DNA of 64,000 bases, taken from positions 186,001 through 250,000 of the forward strand of contig URYL01000002.1 in the NCBI GenBank assembly GCA_900552075.1, given 5' to 3'. Shown in pieces: positions 52,022-62,359 of the stretch. Origin of the DNA: an uncultured Bacteroides sp. GTDB lineage: Bacteria; Bacteroidota; Bacteroidia; Bacteroidales; Bacteroidaceae. The stretch's first letter is position 1. Each line of letters opens with the position of its first letter. The notes below the pieces were generated by a model, which was not told where the DNA came from, made no database searches, and worked only from the letters and a program-made list of their open reading frames with translations. The translations under genes and the position numbers were made by a program.

Positions 52022-53875
52022 ATGAAACATACATTGATTTTATGGGCTGTGTTCCTCTTCGTGTGGGGAATGGGGCAGACTGCCCGGGCCATGGACGTAA
52101 AGAAGATTGCCCCCTCTTTCTGGTGGGCGGGAATGAAGCATTCCGAATTACAGATTTTGCTGTATGGTGATGACCTGGCTTCTTCCGATGTGACCGTGTC
52201 GGGAGAGGGAGTTTATTTGGAGGAAGTCGTGAAGCAGGACAATCCGAATTACCTGTTGCTGTACGTAGATTTGTCGGAGGCGAAGGCACAGACTTTCCAT
52301 ATCCAATTAAAGAATGGAAAGAAGCAGCTTCAGATTCCGTATGAACTGAAGACGCGTACGCGAAAAGGAGAAGACGTGAAAGGATTTACTTCCGAGGATG
52401 TATTGTATCTGATTATGCCCGACCGCTTTTCCAACGGGAATCCGGAAAATGATGTGGTGAAAGATATGAAAGAAACGAAGCTGGACCGTACCGATTCGTT
52501 TGCCCGCCACGGAGGAGACCTTCAGGGTATTTCGAATCATTTGGATTATATTGCTGATTTGGGGGTGACGGCTATCTGGCTGAACCCGACGCAAGAAAAT
52601 GACATGGAGGGCGGTTCCTATCATGGATATGCCATTACGGATTATTATCAGGTAGACAGACGTTTTGGCAGCAATGAGGATTTTCGTGACATGGTGGACA
52701 AGGCACACGGAAAAGGCTTGAAAGTGGTGATGGACATGATTTTCAACCATTGTGGTAGCGAGAATTACTTGTTTAAGGACAAACCTTCGAAAGAGTGGTT
52801 TAATTTTCATTCCAATTATGTACAGACTTCGTTCAAGACGGCCAGTGTGATGGATATTCATGCCAGTGAGTATGAAAAGAAGATTGCCACCGATGGCTGG
52901 TTCACTTCGGTGATGCCCGATTTCAATCAGCGTAACCGCCATGTGGCGCGCTATCTGATACAGAGCAGCATCTGGTGGATTGAATATGCCGGCATCAACG
53001 GCATCCGGCAGGATACACACCCATACGCGGATTTTGATTTTATGAGCCAGTGGTGCAAGGAGGTATTGGATGAATATCCTCATTTCAATATTGTAGGGGA
53101 AACTTGGTTGAACAGCAATGTATTGGTCTCTTACTGGCAGAAAGACAGTAAGTTGGCTGCGCCATTGAATTCAAATTTGCCCACGGTAATGGATTTTCCG
53201 TTGCAAGCTTTGATGAATCAGGTCTTCGACGAGGAAACCGGTGAATGGGAAGGAGGTCTTTATAAACTGTATGATTATCAGACACAGGATTTGGTGTATG
53301 CGAACCCTATGGGACTGCTCACTTTCTTGGACAATCACGATACTTCGCGTTTTGCCCGGACCGATGAAATGGCACGGAACCTGAAGCGTTATGAACAGGC
53401 ACTGGTCTTTTTGCTGACGACCCGGGGGATTCCCCAGATTTATTATGGTACGGAAATCCTGATGACCGGCGATAAAGGAAAAGGCGACGGTGAATTGCGT
53501 AAAGATTTTCCGGGCGGATGGCAGGGAGACGCCCGGAACTGTTTTGAGGCAAGCGGAAGAACTCCGTTGGAAAATGAAGCGTTTGAGTTTACGCGCAAGC
53601 TGTTGAACTGGCGGAAAGGGAATCCGGTTATCGGGCAAGGCACATTGAAGCATTATTCCATTTGCAAGGGAATATATGTTTACCAGCGAGAGTTTCGTGG
53701 AAAGTCGGTGGTTGTCATCATGAATGGTACAGATTCATCAAAAGAACTCGACCTGACTCCTTATAAAGAAATTCTTCCCGCCGACAATGCGCGGGACGTG
53801 CTGACGGGAAAGCAGGTGAATCTGAAAGGAAAATTGGCTTTGGAAGGACGTGAAAATTTAGTGATAGAGTTCTAA
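52022..53875 (+). CDS. susA: SusA-type neopullulanase (GH13)
   Basis: A 617-residue secreted enzyme with a signal peptide (to about residue 24), an N-terminal cyclomaltodextrinase-type domain (about 25-120) and a GH13 barrel. The four GH13 regions are visible: DMIFNHCG, GIRQDTHPY (nucleophile Asp331), VGETW (acid/base Glu360) and FLDNHDTSRF. SusA cleaves imported maltooligosaccharides and pullulan in the periplasm. It is the first of the plus-strand sus genes; susB follows after 177 bases. Confidence 0.94.
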   Translation: MKHTLILWAVFLFVWGMGQTARAMDVKKIAPSFWWAGMKHSELQILLYGDDLASSDVTVSGEGVYLEEVVKQDNPNYLLLYVDLSEAKAQTFHIQLKNGKKQLQIPYELKTRTRKGEDVKGFTSEDVLYLIMPDRFSNGNPENDVVKDMKETKLDRTDSFARHGGDLQGISNHLDYIADLGVTAIWLNPTQENDMEGGSYHGYAITDYYQVDRRFGSNEDFRDMVDKAHGKGLKVVMDMIFNHCGSENYLFKDKPSKEWFNFHSNYVQTSFKTASVMDIHASEYEKKIATDGWFTSVMPDFNQRNRHVARYLIQSSIWWIEYAGINGIRQDTHPYADFDFMSQWCKEVLDEYPHFNIVGETWLNSNVLVSYWQKDSKLAAPLNSNLPTVMDFPLQALMNQVFDEETGEWEGGLYKLYDYQTQDLVYANPMGLLTFLDNHDTSRFARTDEMARNLKRYEQALVFLLTTRGIPQIYYGTEILMTGDKGKGDGELRKDFPGGWQGDARNCFEASGRTPLENEAFEFTRKLLNWRKGNPVIGQGTLKHYSICKGIYVYQREFRGKSVVVIMNGTDSSKELDLTPYKEILPADNARDVLTGKQVNLKGKLALEGRENLVIEF

Positions 53876-53991
53876 ATCATTTCTATTTTTAAGCCTTTTG
53901 TGGGTATATAAATATTTGTTTTACAGTTAATTAATTGTTTTATGGGTTTCTATTTTTTCTGTGGATGAAAATAAAGATGGAGGAGGAGGCT

Positions 53992-53999
53992 TAATTTTG
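53992..53999 (+). promoter_or_regulatory. Possible -7 box for susB-susE
   Basis: TAATTTTG, 53 bases before susB, matches TAnnTTTG. The 177-base gap after susA would permit a separate promoter for susB onward. Confidence 0.45.
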
Positions 54000-54052
54000 C
54001 TTTCGGTAACTGAAAAACATAAATCCAATTAAATTAATACCGCGAAAAACGT

Positions 54053-56233
54053 ATGAAAACAAAAAAAACTTTTGCCTTTGTAGCAATGTGTTGTTGTGCA
54101 CTTTTGGCACACGCACAGAAACTGACTTCTCCGGATGGTAATCTGGTGATGGATTTCAGTTTGAATCAGAAAGGTGCTCCGGTGTATGAGCTTACCTTTA
54201 AGAACAGACAGGTCATCAAGCCCAGTACCTTAGGATTGGAATTGAAACGGGAAGACCCGGAAAAGCGGATTGGCTTTGAATGGACGGAACGTAAGGATAA
54301 GGAACGTGTAGATGAAAAGACCAATCTGATGACGGGTTTTAAAGTGAGAGAAACGCATACTTCGACTTTTGATGAAACTTGGCGTCCGGTATGGGGAGAA
54401 GAGAGTGAAATCCGTAATCATTACAATGAATTGGAAGTCACACTCGACCAGCCGGAAAATGACCGTTACATCGTGATTCGTTTCCGTTTGTTCAACGACG
54501 GGCTGGGTTTCCGTTATGAGTTTCCTCAACAGAAGAACCTGAATTATTTTGTCATCAAGGAAGAACATACCCAGTTTGCCATGACGGGCGACCATACCGC
54601 ATTTTGGATTCCGGGCGACTATGACACACAGGAATATGATTATACCACTTCCCGTCTTTCAGAGATTCGTGGAAAGATGAAAGAGGCGGTCACTGAGAAT
54701 TCTTCACAGTTTGTGTTCTCACCGACAGGGGTACAGACGGCGTTGATGATGAAGACGGACGACGGATTGTATATCAACCTGCATGAAGCGGCTTTGAAGG
54801 ACTATTCTTGCATGAGCTTGAACTTGGACGACAAGAATCTGGTGTTTGAATCTTGGCTGACTCCCGATGCCAAAGGGGATAAGGGGTATATGCAGACACC
54901 GTGCAATTCGCCTTGGCGTACCGTCATCGTAAGTGACGATGCCCGCAACATTCTGGCTTCACGTATCACCTTGAACTTGAATGAACCCTGCAAGATTGCG
55001 GACACTTCCTGGATTCATCCGGTGAAATACATCGGTATCTGGTGGGACATGATTACCAACAAAGGTACCTGGGCTTATACGGATGAATTGTCGAGTGTGA
55101 AACTGGGTGAGACAGATTATTCCCAGACTAAACCTAACGGAAAACATTCGGCCAATACCGCAAACGTAAAGCGTTACATCGATTTCGCGGCTAAACATGG
55201 TTTTGATGCCGTGTTGGTAGAAGGATGGAACCAGGGCTGGGAAGACTGGTTTGGCAAGAGCAAGGACTATGTATTCGATTTCGTGACTCCCTATCCTGAC
55301 TTTGACGTGGAAGAAGTGCATCGCTATGCAGCCAGCAAAGGGGTAGAGATGATTATGCATCATGAGACATCGGCGTCTGTACGTAACTACGAGCGTCACA
55401 TGGACAAGGCATATCAGTTTATGGTGGACAACGGATACCATGCGGTAAAGAGTGGCTATGTGGGCGACATCATTCCGCGCGGAGAACATCATTATGGACA
55501 ATGGATGGTAGATCACTATCTGTATGCAGTGAAGAAAGCGGCCGACTACAAGATTATGGTGAATGCCCATGAGGCTGTTCGTCCGACCGGTTTGTGCCGT
55601 ACGTATCCGAACTTGATTGGTAATGAGTCTGCCCGTGGTACGGAATACGAATCCTTTGGAGGAAATAATGTGAACCATACGACCATTTTGCCGTTTACCC
55701 GGTTGATTGGCGGTCCGATGGATTATACGCCGGGTATATTTGAACCGGATTGCAGTAAGATGAATCCGAATAACAAGTCGCATGCACGTACCACTCTGGC
55801 ACGCCAGTTGGCCCTTTACGTGACGATGTACAGTCCGTTGCAGATGGCTGCCGATGTGCCGGAAAACTATGAACGCTTCATGGATGCCTTCCAGTTTATC
55901 AAGGATGTGGCAGTAGACTGGGATGAAACCAAATACTTGGAGGCTGAACCGGGAGAGTATATCACCATTGCACGCCGTGTCAAGGGTACTACCGACTGGT
56001 ATGTAGGATGTACCGCAGGATATAACGGTCATGAATCGAAATTGTCTCTTGATTTCCTGCAGCCGGGAAAGAAATATGAAGCGACCATTTATGCAGATGC
56101 GAAGGATGCCAGCTGGGACAAGAATCCGCAGGCTTATACCATTACCAAGAAAAAAGTAACCAATAAGACTAAATTGAACCTGAAAGCTGCTGTGGGTGGA
56201 GGTTACGCCATTTCCATCAAGGAGGTGAAATAA
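54053..56233 (+). CDS. susB: SusB-type alpha-glucosidase (GH97)
   Basis: A 726-residue protein with a signal peptide (ending near AHAQK) and the GH97 layout: N-terminal beta-supersandwich (about 25-280), (beta/alpha)8 barrel and C-terminal beta domain. The Glu residues of the inverting GH97 site are all present at 438 (HHETSAS), 507 (NAHEAVRPTG), 525 and 531 (NESARGTEYE), each one position before the equivalent in B. thetaiotaomicron SusB, where they bind calcium or act in catalysis. It releases glucose from maltooligosaccharides in the periplasm. susC follows after 76 bases. Confidence 0.96.
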   Translation: MKTKKTFAFVAMCCCALLAHAQKLTSPDGNLVMDFSLNQKGAPVYELTFKNRQVIKPSTLGLELKREDPEKRIGFEWTERKDKERVDEKTNLMTGFKVRETHTSTFDETWRPVWGEESEIRNHYNELEVTLDQPENDRYIVIRFRLFNDGLGFRYEFPQQKNLNYFVIKEEHTQFAMTGDHTAFWIPGDYDTQEYDYTTSRLSEIRGKMKEAVTENSSQFVFSPTGVQTALMMKTDDGLYINLHEAALKDYSCMSLNLDDKNLVFESWLTPDAKGDKGYMQTPCNSPWRTVIVSDDARNILASRITLNLNEPCKIADTSWIHPVKYIGIWWDMITNKGTWAYTDELSSVKLGETDYSQTKPNGKHSANTANVKRYIDFAAKHGFDAVLVEGWNQGWEDWFGKSKDYVFDFVTPYPDFDVEEVHRYAASKGVEMIMHHETSASVRNYERHMDKAYQFMVDNGYHAVKSGYVGDIIPRGEHHYGQWMVDHYLYAVKKAADYKIMVNAHEAVRPTGLCRTYPNLIGNESARGTEYESFGGNNVNHTTILPFTRLIGGPMDYTPGIFEPDCSKMNPNNKSHARTTLARQLALYVTMYSPLQMAADVPENYERFMDAFQFIKDVAVDWDETKYLEAEPGEYITIARRVKGTTDWYVGCTAGYNGHESKLSLDFLQPGKKYEATIYADAKDASWDKNPQAYTITKKKVTNKTKLNLKAAVGGGYAISIKEVK

Positions 56234-56309
56234 GAAGCAATAAGGAAAAGATTGTGGTTTTCAATAGGTATTTGAATCCCGAATTTAGGTAACACTTTAA
56301 TTTAATAAT

Positions 56310-59300
56310 ATGGAAATAAGATTGAACAATGCGAGTAAATTCCTGTCTGTATGGATAGTCGGAATTTTCCTTTCCTTACAAGCTTTTGCACAAGGGCTTA
56401 TCGTGAAAGGAGTGGTGAAAGACAATGCCGGTATAGGGGTTATCGGTGCCAATGTGCTGGTGAAGGGAACTACCGTAGGTACGATTACGGATTTGGATGG
56501 TAATTTTACACTGGAAGCCAAGAAAGGAGATGTGATTGTCATTTCCTTTATCGGATATAAGACGCAGGAACTTCCTGCAGCGGCTACCATGAATGTGACG
56601 CTTCAGGATGATACGGAGGTGTTGGATGATGTGGTGGTCATCGGTTACGGTTCGGTGAAGAAGAATGACGCTACTGGGTCGGTAACTGCCATCAAACCGG
56701 ATGAACTGAGCAAGGGTATTACCACCAATGCACAGGATATGTTGACTGGAAAGGTAGCCGGTGTGAGTGTGATTTCCAATGATGGTACTCCGGGTGGAGG
56801 TGCGCAGATTCGTATCCGTGGAGGTTCTTCCCTGAATGCCAGCAACGATCCGTTGATTGTGATTGATGGACTGGCCATCGATAACAGCGGTGTCAAGGGT
56901 ATGTCGAACGGTCTCTCCATGGTGAATCCGGAAGATATTGAGACGTTTACAGTGCTGAAAGATGCTTCGGCTACAGCCATTTATGGTTCCCGTGCTTCCA
57001 ACGGTGTTATCATTATTACTACGAAAAAAGGAAAGAGCGGTCAGGCTCCTAGAGTAAGCTATAATGGGTCGGTTTCCGTTTCTACCATCCAGAAGAGGTA
57101 CGATGTACTGAACGGAGATGAATATCGTGCATACGCCCAACAGATTTTTGGGGATGAACTTCCTGCTGCGTTGGGTACGGCCAATACCGACTGGCAAGAT
57201 GAAATTTTCCGTCCGGCCATCAGTACCGACCATCATGTGTCCATCAATGGTGGATTGAAGAACCTTCCTTACCGCATCTCTTTGGGATACAGTGACAACA
57301 ATGGTATTATAAAGACTTCTAATTTCCAGCGCTTTACCGCATCGGTGAACTTAGCTCCATCTTTCTTCGACGACCATTTGAAGGTGAATGTAACGGCCAA
57401 ATACATGAATGGAAAGAACCGGTATGCAGATGCTGGAGCAGCCATTGGAGGTGCACTTTCCATGGATCCTACTCGTCCGGTATATGGCACTGACAGCATG
57501 TATGACGTGTTTGGAGGATATTACCAGAATGCGCAGGCCACTTCCGATTTCTCAGATCCGAACTGGCGATATACAGCCAATAAGAATACCGCACAAAACC
57601 CGGTAGCTGCATTGGAACAGAAAGATGATAGTGCCAACAGTAACGATTTCGTGGGCAATGTAGAAGTGGACTACAAATTCCATTTCTTGCCGGATTTGCA
57701 CGTACATGCCAGTCTGGGGGGGGAATATGCAGAAGGTACACAGACAACGGTTTATTCACCTTATTCATTTGCTTACAACTATTACGGAAATACATCGGCC
57801 GTATCTGAATATAAGTACAATATGTCGTATAACGTATATGCGCAATATATCAAGACATTGGGCGCACATACTCTTGACATCATGGCCGGTGGTGAGGAAC
57901 AGCATTTCCATCGGAATGGGTTTACCATCGGGAATGGAGTGGATTCTTATACCGGAGATATTCATGATGCCGTGTTGAAAGAACAGACGGCGTATGCTAC
58001 CCGTAATACATTGGTTTCTTATTTCGGACGTTTGAACTATACCTTGTTAGACCGTTATCTGTTAACTTTCACTATGCGCTGGGATGGTTCTTCTCGTTTT
58101 GCTGATGGTAACCGCTGGGGTACTTTCCCTTCTCTGGCTTTGGCATGGAAAATTAAGGAAGAGAAATTCTTGAAGGATGTAAACTTTTTGTCTGACTTGA
58201 AACTACGTCTGGGATGGGGTGTCACCGGTCAGCAGGATGTCACTTCGGATTTTGCTTATATGCCTCTTTATGTAGTGAGCGATGATTATGCTCAGTATCC
58301 TTTTGGTGATACTTATTATCATACTTCGCGTGCTAATGCCTTCAATACGAACTTGAAGTGGGAGCAGACCACGACTTATAATGCTGGATTGGATTTCGGA
58401 TTCCTCAACGGACGTATCAGTGGTAATGTGGACGGGTATTACCGTGAAACGAATGACTTGTTGAACAGTGTAAAGATTCCGGTAGGAACGAATTTCAATG
58501 CACAGATGTTGCAGAATATTGGTTCATTGAAGAACTACGGTGTGGAATTTGCCTTCAACGTGAAGCCTGTGGTCACAAAGGATTTCATGTGGGATGTAAC
58601 TTATAATTTTACATGGAACCACAATGAAATTACCAAGCTGACCGGTGGAAATGATGCAGACTATTATGTGGAGACCGGCGACAAGATTTCAAGAGGAAAC
58701 AATACGAAGGTACAAGTAAATAAGGTGGGTTATCCGGCCAATTCGTTCTATGTATATCAGCAGGTTTATGATGAGAACGGAAACCCGATTGAGAATATGT
58801 TTGTCGACCGCAATGGAGATGGCATCATTAACAGTGCAGATAAATACATCTATAAAAAGCCTGCCGCTGATTTTATGATGGGACTGACTTCAAAAATGAC
58901 TTATAAGGCATGGGATTTCAGTTTCTCTTTGCGTAGCAGCTTAAATAACTATGTATATTATGATTTCTTGGCTAATAAAGCAAATGTAAGTGCTTCCGGA
59001 TTGTTCTCTAACACAGCATTCTCGAATACGACTCCAGAAGCCATTGTTCTAGGCTTTACAGGAAAAGGAGATTATTATATGAGCGATTATTTTGTACGTA
59101 ATGCTTCTTTCCTGCGCTGCGACAATATTACCTTGGGATATTCGTTTAAGAACCTGTTCCAGACTTCTGCTTATAGAGGTATTGGCGGACGTATATATGC
59201 TACGGCACAGAATCCGTTTATTATCAGTAAATATAAAGGACTGGATCCTGAAGTGAAGAGCGGCATTGATTCAAATCCTTATCCGCGTGCCTTTACGTTC

Positions 59301-59327
59301 CTGTTGGGTGTTAATTTGCAATTCTAA
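56310..59327 (+). CDS. susC: SusC-type TonB-dependent outer membrane transporter
   Basis: A 1005-residue protein with a signal peptide (to about residue 27), a carboxypeptidase-like regulatory domain (about 30-100; VKGVVKDNAGIGVIGANV), a plug domain (about 105-230; IRIRGGSSLNASNDPLIVIDG) and a 22-strand-type barrel ending in the aromatic-terminated strand LLGVNLQF. It forms the starch oligosaccharide uptake pore with SusD as its lid, energised by TonB-ExbBD. Three bases separate it from susD. Confidence 0.96.
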   Translation: MEIRLNNASKFLSVWIVGIFLSLQAFAQGLIVKGVVKDNAGIGVIGANVLVKGTTVGTITDLDGNFTLEAKKGDVIVISFIGYKTQELPAAATMNVTLQDDTEVLDDVVVIGYGSVKKNDATGSVTAIKPDELSKGITTNAQDMLTGKVAGVSVISNDGTPGGGAQIRIRGGSSLNASNDPLIVIDGLAIDNSGVKGMSNGLSMVNPEDIETFTVLKDASATAIYGSRASNGVIIITTKKGKSGQAPRVSYNGSVSVSTIQKRYDVLNGDEYRAYAQQIFGDELPAALGTANTDWQDEIFRPAISTDHHVSINGGLKNLPYRISLGYSDNNGIIKTSNFQRFTASVNLAPSFFDDHLKVNVTAKYMNGKNRYADAGAAIGGALSMDPTRPVYGTDSMYDVFGGYYQNAQATSDFSDPNWRYTANKNTAQNPVAALEQKDDSANSNDFVGNVEVDYKFHFLPDLHVHASLGGEYAEGTQTTVYSPYSFAYNYYGNTSAVSEYKYNMSYNVYAQYIKTLGAHTLDIMAGGEEQHFHRNGFTIGNGVDSYTGDIHDAVLKEQTAYATRNTLVSYFGRLNYTLLDRYLLTFTMRWDGSSRFADGNRWGTFPSLALAWKIKEEKFLKDVNFLSDLKLRLGWGVTGQQDVTSDFAYMPLYVVSDDYAQYPFGDTYYHTSRANAFNTNLKWEQTTTYNAGLDFGFLNGRISGNVDGYYRETNDLLNSVKIPVGTNFNAQMLQNIGSLKNYGVEFAFNVKPVVTKDFMWDVTYNFTWNHNEITKLTGGNDADYYVETGDKISRGNNTKVQVNKVGYPANSFYVYQQVYDENGNPIENMFVDRNGDGIINSADKYIYKKPAADFMMGLTSKMTYKAWDFSFSLRSSLNNYVYYDFLANKANVSASGLFSNTAFSNTTPEAIVLGFTGKGDYYMSDYFVRNASFLRCDNITLGYSFKNLFQTSAYRGIGGRIYATAQNPFIISKYKGLDPEVKSGIDSNPYPRAFTFLLGVNLQF

Positions 59328-59330
59328 TTT

Positions 59331-61016
59331 ATGAAAACATTAAGACGTATGAAAAGTAAATATTTGAAACATATATTTTCAGCTGCATTGATAGCGGCCG
59401 TTTCTTTGGGAAATGTATCGTGCATCAATGACTTGGACATTAGTTCCATTGATCCGCAGAGTTCTTCCAGTTTTGATCAGGAGGGTACTTTTGTCAAGCA
59501 GTATGCTTTATTGGGACTTACAGGCCAGAAAGGTCTGGCTGGTACTCCTGACCTGGATGGGCAGGATGAAGGGGAATCCGGATTCTATCGGACCATCTTT
59601 AATTGCCAGGAATTGCCTACCGACGAATGTGTATGGGTATGGCAGGACAATGTGGATATTCCTCAATTCACCAGCATTTCGTGGAACTCTTCCAGCCAGC
59701 GCACGGAATGGGTATATGTGCGCTTGGGGTATGACATTACCCAAATGAACTTCTTCTTGGACCAGATTGCTGACAAGACGGATAAGGAATCTTTGCGGCA
59801 GCGGGCTGAAGTGCGTTTCCTGCGTGCGTTACATTATGCTTATTTTCTGGACTTGTTCGGCAAGGCACCTTTCAAGGAACATTTTGACAATGAACTGCCA
59901 ATAGAGAAAACAGGAAAGGACTTGTATGATTATATCCAGAAAGAATTGGATGAATGTGAGGCAGACATGTATGAACCGGGTCAGGCTCCTTTCGGACGTG
60001 CAGACAAAGCAGCCAACTGGCTGTTGAGAGCTCGTGTTTATCTGAATGCGGAGGTATATACTGGTACGGCAGATTATGAGAATGCCAAGACGTATGCGGA
60101 TAAAGTCATCAATAGCGGATATTATGAATTGTGTGATGATTACAAGCTGATGTTCATGGCCGACAACGACCAGAATGAAAAGGCGATGAAGGAAATCATT
60201 CTTCCCATTCGTCAGGACGGTATGAAGACCCGAAACTATGGTGGTTCCACCTATTTGATATGTGGTACACGCACAGGTGGTATGCCTCGTATGGGTACAA
60301 CCAATGGATGGTCTTGTATCATAGCTCGCAATTCGCTGGTATATAAGTTCTTTGAAGAAGGAAGCGTGCCGATGATTCCGGAAGATGTAGAAGTGCCTGG
60401 GCAGAGCGATTTTGCCAATGATGAGGCTATTGATGCTTGGGATGCCCAGTATGGCGTGCGGACACAGGATATGATTCAGGCTGCAGGCGATGACCGTGCC
60501 ATGTTTTATTCAGGTGCAGGTGGTGGACGTAGAACAATGGATCCGAAATCCATCACCGGTTTCCAGAGTGGGCTGTCAATCGTGAAATGGCAGAACATCC
60601 GTTCGGATGGAGCTTCTACCAGCCATACTGAATATCCGGATACGGATATTCCTTTGTTCCGTTTGGCTGAGGCTTATCTGACCCGTGCGGAAGCGAACTT
60701 TCGGTTGAATCAGAAGAATCTGGCATGGGAAGATATCAAGACCTTGCGCGCAAAGCGTGGATGTACCAAACAGCCGGCCTTGAATGAGATTACCGAGATG
60801 TATTTATTGGATGAATGGTCACGTGAATTCTATCTGGAAGGCCGTCGTCGTAGTGATTTGGTGCGTTTCGACTGCTTTACTACCGACAAGTATGTGTGGG
60901 ACTGGAAAGGGGGCGTGAAAGAAGGTAAGTCGGTCAGTGACATCTACAATGTCTATCCGATTCCTGCTACAGATTTGAACAATAACAATAATATGCACCA
61001 GAATGAAGGCTATTAA
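59331..61016 (+). CDS. susD: SusD-type starch-binding surface lipoprotein
   Basis: A 561-residue lipoprotein with a lipobox near VSC (about residue 34; a second Met six codons in may be the real start). Family features include LRFLRALHYAY-type helix repeats in the TPR-like N-terminal half and the RAEANFRLNQ and EFYLEGRRRSDLVRF segments near the C-terminus. SusD binds the helical face of starch at the cell surface and caps the SusC pore. It lies between susC and susE in tight array. Confidence 0.95.
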   Translation: MKTLRRMKSKYLKHIFSAALIAAVSLGNVSCINDLDISSIDPQSSSSFDQEGTFVKQYALLGLTGQKGLAGTPDLDGQDEGESGFYRTIFNCQELPTDECVWVWQDNVDIPQFTSISWNSSSQRTEWVYVRLGYDITQMNFFLDQIADKTDKESLRQRAEVRFLRALHYAYFLDLFGKAPFKEHFDNELPIEKTGKDLYDYIQKELDECEADMYEPGQAPFGRADKAANWLLRARVYLNAEVYTGTADYENAKTYADKVINSGYYELCDDYKLMFMADNDQNEKAMKEIILPIRQDGMKTRNYGGSTYLICGTRTGGMPRMGTTNGWSCIIARNSLVYKFFEEGSVPMIPEDVEVPGQSDFANDEAIDAWDAQYGVRTQDMIQAAGDDRAMFYSGAGGGRRTMDPKSITGFQSGLSIVKWQNIRSDGASTSHTEYPDTDIPLFRLAEAYLTRAEANFRLNQKNLAWEDIKTLRAKRGCTKQPALNEITEMYLLDEWSREFYLEGRRRSDLVRFDCFTTDKYVWDWKGGVKEGKSVSDIYNVYPIPATDLNNNNNMHQNEGY

Positions 61017-61036
61017 TTTATTAGAACGTTATTAAC

Positions 61037-62200
61037 ATGAAAAAAATAATATTTTCTATTTTGTCGTTAATCGGATGTGGACTTCCGTTGTTGACTGCTT
61101 GTAATACGGACAGAGATGACAATCCGACATTATATGAAGCTGAAAGCTTTACACTCGAGACTCCAGAGGACAAAGTCTATGATTTGGGAGAAAGTCAGGA
61201 TGCGGTTGTGTTGACTTGTGTGCAGCCTGCTTATGGCTTTACAGCGGCTACTACTTACAGTGTGCAGGTTTCATTGGACGATTCTTTTGTGGATGAGACA
61301 GAAGAAGCTGAAGCCAATTACAAGGTATTGTCGACAACCTATACTTCTACTACCATTTCATTAAAACCTGCGGAACTGAATAAGGTAGTGGTGGATTTGT
61401 GGAAACAGAAGAATCCGGATGCCGCAAATTATATAGGTACGGTCACTCCGGTGTATTTTCGGCTTACGGCGATGATTACAGGCAGTGAACTGGGGAATTC
61501 CGTATCGAATGTCATTAAAGTCAATCAGGTTAAACTTGGGGAAGTGATTTCGACTCTTGAACCTCCTGAAGCAATGTATCTGGTAGGCTCAAGCATTGGT
61601 ACAGCGTGGGGTACATGGCAGCCGATGATTCATGTGAATGGATTGGCCGGAGAATTCTGGCGTATGGTTTACTTTGATGACGGTGCTGAATTTAAGTTTG
61701 GTAAGTTTGAACAGGATTGGAACGGTTATTCCAATATTCATTTGTTCAATGATTATGCCGGAGCAGGATTGTCTGACAACGGCGGCAATATCAAAGTGAA
61801 CAAAGGAGGATGGTATGTGGTTTATTTGGTTGCCGAAGTAGATGGAGACAACTATCGTTATACCATGAATTTTTATAACCCGGATGTATATGTCTTTGGA
61901 AATACAGTAGGCGACTGGAATTATAATGAGGCTTATAAGTTCTCGGTACCGGAAGATAAGAACGGTAGTTTCGTGTCACCGGCTTTGACGGCGACAGGTG
62001 AAGTCCGCATGTGTATCAAGGCAAACACAGACTGGTGGAGACTGGAATTCACATTAAAGGATGGAGAAACCATATTCTATCGTGAGAATAATGCCGTTAA
62101 CAGCGGATGGACAGATATGGGAGCTGAATATTCTTTGACTGCGAACCCGGGACAGAAAGTTTCATTGAACTTTACAGATGGAACAGGAGCGCTTGACTAG
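61037..62200 (+). CDS. susE: SusE-type starch-binding surface lipoprotein
   Basis: A 387-residue lipoprotein (lipobox LLTAC) followed by a charged stretch with Asp residues (NTDRDD), as expected of a surface-export signal. It has an N-terminal Ig-like domain (about 30-180) and C-terminal carbohydrate-binding beta domains (MYLVGSSIGTAWGTW, VYVFGNTVGDWNY, GEVRMCIKANTDWW) with exposed tryptophans. The length equals that of B. thetaiotaomicron SusE. SusE binds starch outside the cell. No separate susF gene follows. Confidence 0.9.
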   Translation: MKKIIFSILSLIGCGLPLLTACNTDRDDNPTLYEAESFTLETPEDKVYDLGESQDAVVLTCVQPAYGFTAATTYSVQVSLDDSFVDETEEAEANYKVLSTTYTSTTISLKPAELNKVVVDLWKQKNPDAANYIGTVTPVYFRLTAMITGSELGNSVSNVIKVNQVKLGEVISTLEPPEAMYLVGSSIGTAWGTWQPMIHVNGLAGEFWRMVYFDDGAEFKFGKFEQDWNGYSNIHLFNDYAGAGLSDNGGNIKVNKGGWYVVYLVAEVDGDNYRYTMNFYNPDVYVFGNTVGDWNYNEAYKFSVPEDKNGSFVSPALTATGEVRMCIKANTDWWRLEFTLKDGETIFYRENNAVNSGWTDMGAEYSLTANPGQKVSLNFTDGTGALD

Positions 62201-62223
62201 GTCTTGAGATAATTTTATAGGTG

Positions 62224-62268
62224 AAAACAGGGAGAGTCCCCAAAAGTGATTCTCCCTGTTTTATTCCC
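62224..62268 (+). terminator. Intrinsic terminator after susE
   Basis: A 12-bp stem (62224-62235 with 62251-62262; AAAACAGGGAGA and its complement), 15-base loop, followed by a T-rich tail. It would end most susC-susE transcription. Confidence 0.8.
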
Positions 62269-62300
62269 TTTTTCGTTCTTTTTGTGAAATTAATTAGTGT

Positions 62301-62352
62301 GGATTGTCATTCGGTGGAATACAATGGTTCCGAAGAATGACAATCCTTTTTT
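62301..62352 (+). terminator. Second terminator-like hairpin abutting the GH13 gene
   Basis: GGATTGTCATTC (62301-62312) pairs with its complement at 62335-62346; further G-C pairs extend it with one bulge. A TTTTTT run (62347-62352) follows, ending seven bases before the GH13 ATG at 62360. Confidence 0.75.
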
Positions 62353-62359
62353 ATGGTGT